A stretch of 64,000 bases of DNA from Lentisalinibacter salinarum (GTDB lineage Bacteria; Pseudomonadota; Gammaproteobacteria; Steroidobacterales; Woeseiaceae): positions 620,001 through 684,000 of the forward strand of contig NZ_JAPDRH010000003.1 in assembly GCF_040706555.1 (NCBI RefSeq), in the 5' to 3' direction. Every line of letters begins with the position of its first letter. Position 1 is the stretch's first letter. This document shows, in pieces, positions 38,443 to 47,069 of this stretch. Position numbers and translations under genes: made by a program. Below the pieces are notes generated by a model, which saw only the letters and a list, made by a program, of their open reading frames with translations, was not told the DNA's origin and did no database searches.

Positions 38443-38504
38443 ATGTAGGAGGGCCTTCAGGCCCGACCTGGTTTATTGGATCGGGCCTGAAGGCCCTCCT
38501 ACAT
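38443..38504. repeat. REP-type inverted doublet (REPIN-like)
   Basis: Two 24-base arms (38443-38466 and 38481-38504) are perfectly complementary around a 14-base centre. Each arm reads ATGTAGGAGGGCCTTCAGGC followed by CCGA, the GTAGGAG...GCCTTCAGGC type of repetitive extragenic palindrome common in Pseudomonas/Xanthomonas-like genomes and usually moved by RAYT transposases. It lies in the ilvC leader, 40 bases before its ATG. If transcribed it would form a very stable hairpin. No RAYT gene is present in the window and no second copy was seen. Confidence 0.85.
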
Positions 38505-38554
38505 CGGATGGGGGCACCATAGTGCAACGGGTGTATTTTCTGAAATGAAATATT

Positions 38555-38581
38555 TAAAATCTTGTGTTGCGTTTTCTGCAA
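38555..38581. promoter_or_regulatory. ilvY-ilvC divergent control region with LysR-type operator
   Basis: TTGC-N7-GCAA (38567-38581) is a T-N11-A LysR box directly upstream of ilvY and similar to IlvY sites containing TTGC/GCAA. On the minus strand TTGCAG (38581-38576) could be the ilvC -35, with an AT-rich -10 (TTTAAA) 17 bases on. On the plus strand TAAAAT (38555-38560) may be the ilvY -10. The classical arrangement is autorepression of ilvY and acetolactate-dependent activation of ilvC. Confidence 0.6.
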
Positions 38582-38594
38582 TACAGGAGCCGGC

Positions 38595-39506
38595 ATGGAC
38601 GACCGCAGCCTGCGCGCCTGCCTGAGCCTGGCGGACACCCTGCACTACGGGCGGGCCAGCGGGGCCTGCCACATGAGCCCGTCAACGCTCAGCCGGATCA
38701 TCAGCGGCCTGGAGGAGGAACTCGGCGTCCGCCTGTTCGAGCGGGACAATCGCAGCGTCAGCCTCACCCCGGCGGGCGAGCGCTTCCGCGCCTGGGCCCG
38801 CGGGACGCTGGAGGAGTGGGAGGCGCTGCGCGCCGGCCTGGCCGCCGACAGCGACGAGCTGACCGGCGAGATCAGCATCTACTGCTCGGTCACGGCCAGC
38901 TACAGCTTCCTTTACGACCCGGTCGCCGAGTTCCGGCGCCGCCATCGGCGGGTACGGATCACGGTGCACACCGGCGACCCCGAGCAGGCCGTCGCCCGGG
39001 TCCGAGCGGGAGACGAGGATCTGGCCATCGGCGCGCGCCCGGAGCGGCTGCCCGCAACCCTCGCCTTCGAGCCCATGGCCGTCTCGCCGCTGGTATTCAT
39101 CGCCTCGCGGGAGGACCCGGACGTGGGTCGATTCCTGCGGCCGCGCATGCGGCCTGCGGACTGGGCCGAGGTGCCCATGATATTGCCGGAGCGGGGACTC
39201 GCCCGCGACCGGGTCGAGCGCTGGTTCAGGGACAAGGGGATACGTCCGCAGGTGCTGGCCCAGGCGGCCGGCAACGAGGCCATCGTCAGCATGGTCGGGC
39301 TCGGCGGCGGCGTGGGTGTCGTGCCGCTGATCGTGCTGGAGAACAGTCCGCTCGCCGGCAGCGTGCGGCAGGTGTCTGCCCGCCCCGCACTGGCGCCTTT
39401 CGAGGTGGGGCTGTTCGCGCGCCGCAAGCGGCTCGGCGACCGCCTGGTGCGGGCCTTCTGGTCGGCGCTGACCGCCGGCGGCCCGGCGCCCCGGGCGAAT
39501 TCCTAG
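38595..39506 (+). CDS. ilvY: LysR-family activator of ilvC
   Basis: The 303-residue regulator starts at ATG 38595 after AGGAG. An N-terminal helix-turn-helix (LADTLHYGRASGACHMSPST, then LSRIISGLEEELGVRLFERD) is followed by an effector domain with the IlvY-like phrases ISIYCSVTASYSFLYDPVAE and FRRRHRRVRITVHTGDPEQA. The divergent position to ilvC is diagnostic. Its stop codon shares the CTAG tetranucleotide with the stop of the convergent TerB-like gene. Confidence 0.93.
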   Translation: MDDRSLRACLSLADTLHYGRASGACHMSPSTLSRIISGLEEELGVRLFERDNRSVSLTPAGERFRAWARGTLEEWEALRAGLAADSDELTGEISIYCSVTASYSFLYDPVAEFRRRHRRVRITVHTGDPEQAVARVRAGDEDLAIGARPERLPATLAFEPMAVSPLVFIASREDPDVGRFLRPRMRPADWAEVPMILPERGLARDRVERWFRDKGIRPQVLAQAAGNEAIVSMVGLGGGVGVVPLIVLENSPLAGSVRQVSARPALAPFEVGLFARRKRLGDRLVRAFWSALTAGGPAPRANS

Positions 39507-39940
39507 CCGGGGACGATACCCGCCAGTTCGGCGGGAGTGATCTTCAGCGACTTCGCCACCATGTCGAAGAAGTTCACCTCGCGCTCGCTGATGCGGCAGT
39601 CGCTGTGAATGACGTCGGCGAGTGCCTTGGCGATGGCGACCCGCTCCGAGGATTGCAGCCGCTTCGACACGCTGGACAGATAGTCGGGCAGCGGTGCGTT
39701 CTCGTAGATTTCGGACTTGGCCGCGACGCGGATGTCGGCGGCGTCGATCTCCTCGTCCAGGATACGCTTGAGGGTGGTCTGCACCGTATCCACCTCGGCC
39801 GGGTCGATATTGGCATCGGCGCTCGTGGCGCGGGAGAGGGTCATCAGCAGCACTTCCTTGAACAGGGTGCGCCGCTCTTCCTCGGTCGGCTCCGAGCCGC
39901 CGAAAATCTTCAGTACGCTACTGAGATCCGCTATCGCCAT
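39503..39940 (-). CDS. TerB-like (tellurite resistance family) protein
   Basis: The 145-residue helical protein matches the TerB fold. It has acidic metal-binding-type segments (SRATSADANIDPAEVDTVQT and DVIHSDCRISEREVNFFDMV). Stand-alone TerB proteins are small, cytoplasmic or membrane-peripheral and of unsettled role; no other ter genes are near. ATG 39940 is chosen because it begins the family-like sequence; upstream codons in frame are not protein-like. Confidence 0.75.
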   Translation of the reverse strand: MAIADLSSVLKIFGGSEPTEEERRTLFKEVLLMTLSRATSADANIDPAEVDTVQTTLKRILDEEIDAADIRVAAKSEIYENAPLPDYLSSVSKRLQSSERVAIAKALADVIHSDCRISEREVNFFDMVAKSLKITPAELAGIVPG

Positions 39941-40052
39941 GTGAGGTCTCCCGCCTTGTCCGGGCCGCCGCTGCAGCGGCCCGTATTGTGATTGTGGGCG
40001 CAGTATATACGTATGGGAGCCGATCTTGCACGGCCATGGTGCGCCCGGCGCG

Positions 40053-41300
40053 TCAGCCCATGACACGATCTCTGCCCGCGCGCTTGGCGCGGTACAGGTT
40101 TGCGTCCGCCCTGCCGAGGACGGCGGCCCGGTCTTTTCCCCGTCCGCTGGCCGCCACCCCGATGCTGACGGTCACCCTGAGCGACGGAGCCAGATCGCTC
40201 CAGTCGAGCGCCGCGACCGCCGCGCGGATGTCCTCGCCGATGCGGACGGCCGCAGTGGCGTCCGTGGCGGGCAGACAGATCAGGAACTCCTCTCCGCCGT
40301 AGCGGGCTACCATGTCGGTCTCCCGACAATGCGACTCCAGCAGTCGCGAGAGCCGCTCCAGCACCGCATCGCCCACGGCGTGTGAATGCGTGTCGTTGAT
40401 CAGCTTGAAATGGTCGACGTCGGCGAGGACCACGCCCAGCGGACGCCCGAGGCGCTCCGCAAGCTCGAGCTGACCGTCGATGAAGCCGTCGGCATAACGT
40501 CGGTTGAACAGCCCGGTGAGCTTGTCCCGTGTGGCCTGCCGTTCGAGCTCCAGTGTCTTGGCCCTGAGTTCGCGGGTGCGCTCCTCCACCAGCGCCTCCA
40601 GCCGCTGGCGCATGTCCGCGAACTCCTTCAGCGCCAGCATGCCCAGCGAGAGGACGAACAGCAGGGTCATGATGACGGCCACCTCCATCCGGCTGAAGAC
40701 GATCGCCACCAGGACGGCGGCCGGGATCGAGCCGATCTCGATCATCGTCTGGAAGGCGCTGAACATTCCCGCCGTATCCATGCCGCGCAGGCTCACGTAG
40801 ATGCGCATGCCGATCTCGTTGATAGCCTGCATCGCCAGCGCCAGCAGCGCGATTACGGCTGCGCTGTACCAGTCGATGGCGATCAGCGGCACCGGGCCGC
40901 CGAGCCTGACGTAGAGCAGCCCCGAGACGAGGATCATCAGCGACATGAGACCCGCGTTGTGCAGGGAGGCCGTGACGGTGCGGCGGATGCTGCCGCTGCG
41001 CAGCCGCTGCAGCGGCCAGAGGAGAGAAGCCAGGCCGTTGATGATTGCGGCATCCACCGGCCCCAGCAAGAGCAGGCTGGATACCTGGGCCACACGGTCG
41101 AAGGAGACATGGCCGAAGGTCGGGTGGGGATAACCCACGGTGATCGTGAACAGCCCGAACAACAGGAAAAAGCCTGCCAGCGGCAGCTCATCGGCGGTAA
41201 TCGCGGCGCCCGTCGCCGTCGCAGCCGCGGCGATCGCCGTGACGGCGACCGCGAACAGGGCGGCGGCGTAAACCAGATCAGCCGGCAGCCTGGCGTTCAG
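40053..41300 (-). CDS. Membrane diguanylate cyclase (GGDEF) with probable CTG start
   Basis: The protein makes c-di-GMP from two GTP. It has five to six N-terminal membrane helices (about 5-200), a short coiled coil (EERTRELRAKTLELERQATR), and a GGDEF domain (about 255-410). The active signature is GGEEF (ARYGGEEFLICLP), with an RxxD inhibitory site (RETD) five residues before it. No ATG, GTG or TTG occurs in frame between the upstream gene and the second helix. A CTG at 41300 sits seven bases after GGAGG and overlaps the glycosyltransferase stop as CTGA, so it is the best start (415 residues). The first in-frame GTG would remove one and a half helices. Confidence 0.85.
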   Translation of the reverse strand: MNARLPADLVYAAALFAVAVTAIAAAATATGAAITADELPLAGFFLLFGLFTITVGYPHPTFGHVSFDRVAQVSSLLLLGPVDAAIINGLASLLWPLQRLRSGSIRRTVTASLHNAGLMSLMILVSGLLYVRLGGPVPLIAIDWYSAAVIALLALAMQAINEIGMRIYVSLRGMDTAGMFSAFQTMIEIGSIPAAVLVAIVFSRMEVAVIMTLLFVLSLGMLALKEFADMRQRLEALVEERTRELRAKTLELERQATRDKLTGLFNRRYADGFIDGQLELAERLGRPLGVVLADVDHFKLINDTHSHAVGDAVLERLSRLLESHCRETDMVARYGGEEFLICLPATDATAAVRIGEDIRAAVAALDWSDLAPSLRVTVSIGVAASGRGKDRAAVLGRADANLYRAKRAGRDRVMG

Positions 41301-42754
41301 CGCACCGCCTCCAGCAGCTCTTCGGCGAGGCGCAGGTGGTCGGCGACACTGCGCGGCTCGAGGAAGCGCTCGCTCACCCGTTCCCTGGCGGCGGCGCCTA
41401 GGCTGTCGCGCAGCTCGGTATCGCCGACGAGGCGGTCCAGCAGCCGGGCGAACGATTCCAGGTCGCGCGGGTCGTCGAGCAGCAGGCCGTGGCGGCCGTC
41501 GTCGATCTGGTCCTGTATGCCGCCCACCCGGGTCGCGAGCACGGCCCTGCCCTTCCACATGGCTTCGGTCACCGTGAGTCCGAAGCCCTCGTGCAGGCTC
41601 TTCTGCACGATGACGGCCGCGTGACGCTGGATGGCGTTCACGATGGCGGCATTCTCCTCGACGTCGACCATCGGCAGCATGGCCAGGTGAATGCGGCTGC
41701 GCTGGGCGTGGGGCAGCTCACGCCAGACCCGGAACACCTCGTGAAACACCTCGATGCCTTCCGGATCGTCGGCCACACCGGTCACGCTGGGCCCCACCAT
41801 CACCAGTTCCGCGCCGCCATCCCCGCCGTGGCGCAGCCAGGCCGCGAAACCCTCGATGACGCCGCTGGGGTCCTTCAGTGGATCCCAGCGCGAAACCTGC
41901 ACCACCATGGGGACGTCCGGCGGCGTCGGCGCGCCGCAGCGGATGAGGTCCGCGTGCCGGTCCACGCGGCCGCGGCTGCCATCGCTGCGGAAGAACTCAT
42001 AGTCCGGCGTCGCAGGCAGCGGGACCGACAGCAGGCCGGTATGTACGAGCAGCGTGCGTACGGCGTCCTCGCTCATGCCCTGATTCTTCGGCGTGAAGGC
42101 ATCGATACTCGGCGGAATGATGACGGTGCGCTCCCGGTCGATCACCGGCGGCACGTAGGCCTGACGGGAGAACACGAACCGCCGGGGATAGGCGAGATAG
42201 GGGCTCAGGAATCGCCAGGCCTGCTCGTATTCCTCGTTCCAGTCGCTGTAGCCGATGTGGCAGCGCCATGCGACGGCGGCACCGTGCTCGACCAGGTGGC
42301 GGGCCAGTCCCAGGGTCTGCGGGTCGTGGAGCAACACGATGTCGCCCGGCTTGACCAGCGCCAGCAGCTCCGCCGCGTTGTCCTCGAGGGTCTCCTCGTA
42401 GATGCGCCGCGCCTCGGCATCCAGCGGCGTGCCGTCGCCCGGCTCTCCATGCAGGCCATGGTGCAGGCGTTTCGTCACGCGGAAGAACGCGGGGTTGCCG
42501 CCGATGACCAGCCAGCGCGAGTCGATGTCGAAGTGACGGCAGTAGCCGAGCAGCGAGGGCAGCATCTCGGCGACCCCGCCGCCCTCCGCCGTGGAATTCA
42601 GGTGCCAGAAGACACGGCCGTCCAGCGACCGGGCGAGCCGTGCGGCCTCGGCGCGGAGGTCCGCGAGGAGCCCCGGCGCGGCGAGGCCTTCGTAGCGGTC
42701 CATGCTGAGCGAGTGGATATCGACTTCGAAAAGCCTGCCCGTCTCCTGATCCAT
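41297..42754 (-). CDS. GT4-family glycosyltransferase, TreT/trehalose synthase-like
   Basis: The 485-residue protein starts at ATG 42754 with GGAG upstream; a TTG seven codons earlier lacks a ribosome site. It is a GT-B enzyme. The N-terminal phrase VFWHLNSTAEGGGVAEMLPS is typical of TreT trehalose glycosyltransferases. The C-terminal nucleotide-sugar site is seen in VVQVSRWDPLKDPSGVIEGF and QKSLHEGFGLTVTEAMWKGR (E-x7-E). TreT joins NDP-glucose and glucose to trehalose; another glucoside is possible. It is coupled by CTGA overlap to the diguanylate cyclase. Confidence 0.72.
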   Translation of the reverse strand: MDQETGRLFEVDIHSLSMDRYEGLAAPGLLADLRAEAARLARSLDGRVFWHLNSTAEGGGVAEMLPSLLGYCRHFDIDSRWLVIGGNPAFFRVTKRLHHGLHGEPGDGTPLDAEARRIYEETLEDNAAELLALVKPGDIVLLHDPQTLGLARHLVEHGAAVAWRCHIGYSDWNEEYEQAWRFLSPYLAYPRRFVFSRQAYVPPVIDRERTVIIPPSIDAFTPKNQGMSEDAVRTLLVHTGLLSVPLPATPDYEFFRSDGSRGRVDRHADLIRCGAPTPPDVPMVVQVSRWDPLKDPSGVIEGFAAWLRHGGDGGAELVMVGPSVTGVADDPEGIEVFHEVFRVWRELPHAQRSRIHLAMLPMVDVEENAAIVNAIQRHAAVIVQKSLHEGFGLTVTEAMWKGRAVLATRVGGIQDQIDDGRHGLLLDDPRDLESFARLLDRLVGDTELRDSLGAAARERVSERFLEPRSVADHLRLAEELLEAVR

Positions 42755-42883
42755 CCCGGCTCCGTCAGCTGTCAAAGTGGCGCATGATAACGCGGCCGCC
42801 GCGCCGCTTCATGCAGCCGGCGCGCGGCGAAGCGTGTAAGCTCCCGGACATCCATCGGCAGGGGCGGTTCGGCAGAGAGGGTG

Positions 42884-43819
42884 ATGAGCAGCGACCCGGC
42901 GAACGACAGGACCGCCCGCCCGGCCGTCCGCCCCGTTCCTCTCATCGTGAACCCGGCCGCCGGGCGCGGCGCGGCCGGCCGCCGCGGCGAGGCGATGCGC
43001 CGCCTGCTGGAGGCCGCCGGGCGTCCCGTCACACTCCGTTACAGCCGGGAAACCGGCCACATCGAGGCGCTGCTGCGAGAGGCCGCCGCGGCCGGGTCCG
43101 GCGAGGTCCTGGTGGCCGGCGGCGACGGCACGGTCCGGGAAGCCGTGAACGCGATTCTCGGCCAGGGGCTGGACCTCGCCCTCGGCGTGATCCCGGCCGG
43201 CACCGGCAACGACTTCGTCAAATCGCTGGGCACGCCGCGGAGCTGGCGCAACGCCTGTACCGCGCTCGCGGTGGCGCTGGCCGAGCGCCGTCGCCGGCGC
43301 ATCGACGCGGGCTTCTGCAACGGGGAGTGGTTCGCCAACAGCGTCGGCATCGGGCTGGACGGGATGGTGGTCGCCGCCGCCGAACGGGTGCGCTGGCTGC
43401 CGGGCCTGCTCGCCTACCCGGCTGCCCTCGCGCTCGTACTCCGCAGCGGCGTGGACGCAGCCGAGGTGCGCATCGAGGCCGACGGCCGCCGCCTGCAAGT
43501 GCCGGCATCGATGGTGATCGCCTGCAACGGCGCCTGGTTCGGCGGCCTGTTCCACATCGCCCCGCCGGCCAGCCTGGACGACGGCCTTTTGTCGGTGGTG
43601 GTCGCCGCGCCGCTCAGCCGCCGCCGGGTCCTGACCCTGGTGCCGCGGGCCATCCGAGGCACCCACATGAGCGCGCCGGAAGCCATGCTGTTCAGCGCGC
43701 GCGAACTCGTCATCGAGACCTCCGCGCCGCTACCGCTGGAGGCCGACGGCGAGGCCGCCGCACCGGTAAGTCGGCTCGAGATCCGCTGCATGCCCGCCGC
43801 GCTGTCCGTAATCGCCTGA
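42884..43819 (+). CDS. YegS/DagK-type lipid kinase
   Basis: The 311-residue protein is a soluble diacylglycerol-kinase-fold enzyme that phosphorylates a lipid with ATP. Seen are VPLIVNPAAGRGAAGRRGEA, the nucleotide motif EVLVAGGDGTVREAVNAILG, and LGVIPAGTGNDFVKSLGTP. The C-terminal domain has the usual SLDDGLLSVVVAAP. ATG 42884 follows AGAGAGG; a GTG one codon earlier is an alternative. The natural lipid is unknown (phosphatidylglycerol or diacylglycerol in relatives). It diverges from the glycosyltransferase and converges on gabD with a 4-base gap. Confidence 0.88.
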   Translation: MSSDPANDRTARPAVRPVPLIVNPAAGRGAAGRRGEAMRRLLEAAGRPVTLRYSRETGHIEALLREAAAAGSGEVLVAGGDGTVREAVNAILGQGLDLALGVIPAGTGNDFVKSLGTPRSWRNACTALAVALAERRRRRIDAGFCNGEWFANSVGIGLDGMVVAAAERVRWLPGLLAYPAALALVLRSGVDAAEVRIEADGRRLQVPASMVIACNGAWFGGLFHIAPPASLDDGLLSVVVAAPLSRRRVLTLVPRAIRGTHMSAPEAMLFSARELVIETSAPLPLEADGEAAAPVSRLEIRCMPAALSVIA

Positions 43820-43823
43820 TCCG

Positions 43824-45278
43824 TCAGTCGAGCCCCGCCATGGCGAAGTACTTGATCTCGAGGTAATCGTCGATGCCGTACTTCGAGCCCTCGCGGCCGA
43901 TGCCCGACTCCTTCACCCCGCCGAACGGCGCCACCGGCGTGGAGATCAGGCCGGTGTTCAGGCCGACGATGCCGTATTCCAGCGCCTCGCCGACCCGCCA
44001 GGCGCGGGCCAGGTCGCGGGTGTAGAAGTAACTCGCCAGCCCGAAGCGGGTGTCGTTGGCCATGGCAATGGCCTCGGCCTCGTCGCGGAACGGGAACAGC
44101 GGCGACAGGGGACCGAAGGTCTCCTCCCCGGCCACCAGCATCTCGGGCGTGGCGCCCCTGACCACCGTCGGCTGGAAGAACCGCCCGCCGAGCGCGTGAC
44201 GCTTGCCGCCGGTGACCAGCTCCGCGCCGCCGGCGAGCGCATCCGCGATGTGCTCCTCCACCTTTTCCACCGCGCTCTCGTCGATCAGAGGGCCCTGGTC
44301 GGTATCGCCCTGCAATCCGTCGCCCACCACCAGGTCGTCGACGGCGGCGGCCAGCTTGTCGGCAAAGGCATCCATGACCGAGTCCTGAACGAGGAACCGG
44401 TTCGTGCACACGCAGGTCTGGCCGGTGTTGCGGTACTTCGAGGCCACGGCGCCCTCGACGGCCGCGTCAAGATCCGCGTCGTCGAAGACGATGAACGGCG
44501 CATTGCCGCCGAGTTCCAGCGACACCTTCTTCATGGTGCCGGCGCATTGCTCCATGAGCAGCTTGCCGATCTCCGTGGATCCGGTGAACGAGAGCTTGCG
44601 TACTGTCGGATTGCCGGTCATCTCGCCGCCGATGGCGGACGCCGAACCGGTGACTACGCTGAATACCCCGACCGGGATGCCGGCCTCCTCCGCCAGCGCG
44701 GCCAGCGCCAGCGCCGAGTACGGGGTCTGCGACGCCGGCTTGCAGACGAAGGTGCAGCCCGCCGCCAGCGCCGGTCCCGCCTTGCGCGTGATCATCGCGG
44801 CAGGGAAATTCCACGGCGTGATCGCCGCCACCACGCCCACCGGCTGCTTCAGCACCAGCAGGCGGCGGCCGGCCTGGGGTGACGGGATGATGTCGCCGTA
44901 CACCCGCTTGCCTTCCTCCGCGAACCACTCGATGAAGCCGGCGGCATAGGCGATCTCCCCGCGGGACTCCTTCAGCGGCTTGCCCTGTTCCGCGGTCATG
45001 ATGACGGCCAGATCCTCCTGATGCTCCATCATCAGGTCGCGCCAGCGCCGCAGGACGGTGGCACGATCCGCGGCCGGCCGTGCGCTCCAGTCGGCCATGG
45101 CCTCCCCGGCGGCGGTGATCGCCCGGCGGGTCTCGTCCGCGCCCAGGGAAGGCACGGTCCCGATATTCTCGCCCGTGGCGGGATTTTCGACGGCGATGGT
45201 GCCGTCGTCGTCCGCGTCGACCCACTTGCCGGCGACGTAGCACCGGCTGCGCAACAGGTCGGGATTCTCCAGTTTCAT
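43824..45278 (-). CDS. gabD: NAD(P)-dependent succinate-semialdehyde dehydrogenase
   Basis: The 484-residue aldehyde dehydrogenase has the length and phrases of GabD: PVGVVAAITPWNFPAAMITR (cofactor site), FTGSTEIGKLLMEQCAGTMK, the base Glu in VSLELGGNAPFIVFDDADLD, the nucleophile Cys in NTGQTCVCTNRFLVQD, and APFGGVKESGIGREGSKYGI near the end. It oxidises succinic semialdehyde to succinate in GABA breakdown. The GABA transaminase gene is not adjacent. Start ATG 45278 gives the standard N-terminus; a 16-codon extension is not conserved-looking. Confidence 0.93.
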   Translation of the reverse strand: MKLENPDLLRSRCYVAGKWVDADDDGTIAVENPATGENIGTVPSLGADETRRAITAAGEAMADWSARPAADRATVLRRWRDLMMEHQEDLAVIMTAEQGKPLKESRGEIAYAAGFIEWFAEEGKRVYGDIIPSPQAGRRLLVLKQPVGVVAAITPWNFPAAMITRKAGPALAAGCTFVCKPASQTPYSALALAALAEEAGIPVGVFSVVTGSASAIGGEMTGNPTVRKLSFTGSTEIGKLLMEQCAGTMKKVSLELGGNAPFIVFDDADLDAAVEGAVASKYRNTGQTCVCTNRFLVQDSVMDAFADKLAAAVDDLVVGDGLQGDTDQGPLIDESAVEKVEEHIADALAGGAELVTGGKRHALGGRFFQPTVVRGATPEMLVAGEETFGPLSPLFPFRDEAEAIAMANDTRFGLASYFYTRDLARAWRVGEALEYGIVGLNTGLISTPVAPFGGVKESGIGREGSKYGIDDYLEIKYFAMAGLD

Positions 45279-45288
45279 GGAATGGCTC

Positions 45289-46686
45289 CTATTCGTGGGT
45301 AGTCTCGCCCCGGATCGTGGTCTCATCCAGCGCGATGTCGTAACGCCGGATCTTCTCCACCAGAGTCGTGCGGCCCATCCCCAGCATCCTGGCCGCCTTC
45401 GCGACGACGCCGTCGCAGGAACGCAGCGCGTCGCGGATCAGGCTGCTCTCGATGTCCCCCATGTGCTCCTTCAGGCTCTTGCCGTCAGGCGGCAGCTCGT
45501 CGCCGGCGGCCGGCGTGATGGCGGCCTCCGCGGACTCGCGCCGCAGCGCCGCGGGCAGGTCGCCGACCATGATGCAGCCGTGAGGACGCACCACCGCCAG
45601 CCGTTCCACCAGGTTGGCCAGCTCCCGCACGTTGCCGGGCCAGTCGTACTCCTGCAGGGCGCGCACCGTCTCCGGGGCGAAATCCACCCGGATGCCGAGC
45701 CGCGCGTCGACCCGCCGCACCATCTCCCCGAGCAGCAGCGGGATGTCGCCTGCGCGCTCGCGTAGCGGCGGCAGCTCGATCGGGAAAACGTTCAGGCGAT
45801 AGTAAAGGTCTTCGCGGAAGGTGCCGTCCTCGATCGCCTCGGGCAGATCCCTGTGCGTGGCGGCGATGACCCTGACGTCGACCGGGATGCTCTCCAGACC
45901 GCCGATCCGGTCGATCACGCGTTCCTGCAGCACGCGCAACAGCTTGACCTGCATCGCCGGCGGCATGTCGCCGATCTCGTCTAGGAAAATGGTACCGCCG
46001 GCCGCCTGCTCGAAGCGCCCCGTCCGCCGTGCCACGGCGCCGGTGAACGCGCCGCGCTCGTGGCCGAACAGCTCGCTCTCCAGCAGCTGGCCAGGGATGG
46101 CGCCGCAGTTGACCGCGACGAACGGCCCCTGCCTCGCGCTGAGTTCGTGGATGTAGCGGGCGACGACCTCCTTGCCGGTGCCCGACTCGCCGAGGATCAG
46201 AACGGAGGCGCCGCTGGCGGCCACGCGCTCGGCCAGCCCCCGGGCCTCGCACATCGCCAGGCTCTCGCCCAGCGGCCGGGACTGGACCCCGTCGGCCGCG
46301 TGCTCCGTTCGGTGGCGGCTGTAGCCAGCCCAGATCTCCTCCAGCAATACGGCCAGCTGACTGAAGTCCACGGGCAGATCCAGGCCGAAGAGTCTCGCGC
46401 CGGGGCAGTCCGCCTCGAGCGCGGCCAGATCGGCACGGCCCGCCACCACCAGCGGCAGTGCGGCGTCCGCGCTGCCGATCTCCGCGACCAGGTGAGCGAC
46501 GGCCGCGCGCCCGAGAGAGGGGTGCAGGAAGACCGCGGCCAGCCGCTGGCCCGCGGCGCTCTCGCGCCAGCGCTCCGGCGGCGCCAGCGCCGTGGCCGGT
46601 GCGTCCAGGAACTCGATGCTGTCGCGCAGGGTCGCGCCTGCCTCGGCGTCCTCGGCGATGATCAGGATGAGCCGTTCGCTGCTCAC
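45289..46686 (-). CDS. fleQ: FleQ-like sigma-54-dependent flagellar master regulator
   Basis: The 465-residue protein starts at GTG 46686, seven bases after GGAGG. A FleQ-type degenerate receiver domain (about 1-125) lacks a clear phosphoacceptor pattern. The AAA+ core has Walker A GESGTGKE, the sigma-54 contact motif GAFTGA, and Walker B GGTIFLDEIGDMP. A Fis-type helix-turn-helix closes the protein (AKAARMLGMGRTTLVEKIRR). The RPLGESLAM segment before the core aligns with the LFRSLVG c-di-GMP site of Pseudomonas FleQ only partly. FleQ activates flagellar sigma-54 promoters, such as the one found upstream of fliL, and represses biofilm genes until c-di-GMP binds. Confidence 0.9.
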   Translation of the reverse strand: MSSERLILIIAEDAEAGATLRDSIEFLDAPATALAPPERWRESAAGQRLAAVFLHPSLGRAAVAHLVAEIGSADAALPLVVAGRADLAALEADCPGARLFGLDLPVDFSQLAVLLEEIWAGYSRHRTEHAADGVQSRPLGESLAMCEARGLAERVAASGASVLILGESGTGKEVVARYIHELSARQGPFVAVNCGAIPGQLLESELFGHERGAFTGAVARRTGRFEQAAGGTIFLDEIGDMPPAMQVKLLRVLQERVIDRIGGLESIPVDVRVIAATHRDLPEAIEDGTFREDLYYRLNVFPIELPPLRERAGDIPLLLGEMVRRVDARLGIRVDFAPETVRALQEYDWPGNVRELANLVERLAVVRPHGCIMVGDLPAALRRESAEAAITPAAGDELPPDGKSLKEHMGDIESSLIRDALRSCDGVVAKAARMLGMGRTTLVEKIRRYDIALDETTIRGETTHE

Positions 46687-47069
46687 CGTGCCGCCTCCGC
46701 GGCCGGGCATCCCCTGCCGGGCCGCGTGGGAATCGCGCCCGGAGCCGTTGCCCCCGTCGCCGCTGATCTGATCACGCCTGTCAATTCAGTGCCTTGCGCC
46801 CCGAGCGGCCGTCTGCCGCAACCGCGGATGATTGTGCGGTGCACAGCAGCCGATTGCAACTCGAAACCCGAATAATTCGAGCCGGTTCATACCCTTGCGC
46901 CACGGAGCTGCCGGCCCGGACGACGTCGCCCGGGATCCGGCCGACGGGCTAAAGATTCCCCGTGGTCCGCCGATACAGAGGGTAGCCACAGGAGCGGGGC
47001 GGCGCGTGCGCGCGGATGCGCAAATCGGCGCCGCCTTCGGCATCCCGAACAAGAACGGAGGACGACGCG
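46687..47069. other. 383-bp divergent control region between fleQ and pomA
   Basis: The gap holds the fleQ ribosome site at its left edge, a sigma-28 promoter for pomA at 46950-46976, and an AT-richer patch near 46855-46895 (CGAATAATTCG palindrome at 46870-46880). I see no gene or RNA in it. The fleQ promoter was not identified. Confidence 0.6.
46950..46976 (+). promoter_or_regulatory. FliA (sigma-28) promoter of pomAB
   Basis: TAAAGATT, an 11-base spacer, then GCCGATAC matches the flagellar sigma-28 consensus TAAAGTTT-N11-GCCGATAA at 14 of 16 positions with exact spacing. Transcription would start near 46983, leaving an 87-base leader before the TTG start of pomA. This places the stator genes in the late, FliA-controlled class; fliA itself is encoded at 50935-51657. 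Confidence 0.88.

Noticed and set aside
39503..39506. Shared CTAG stop of the convergent ilvY and TerB-like genes
   Set aside because: Stop overlap in CTAG is common for tightly packed convergent genes and needs no special explanation.
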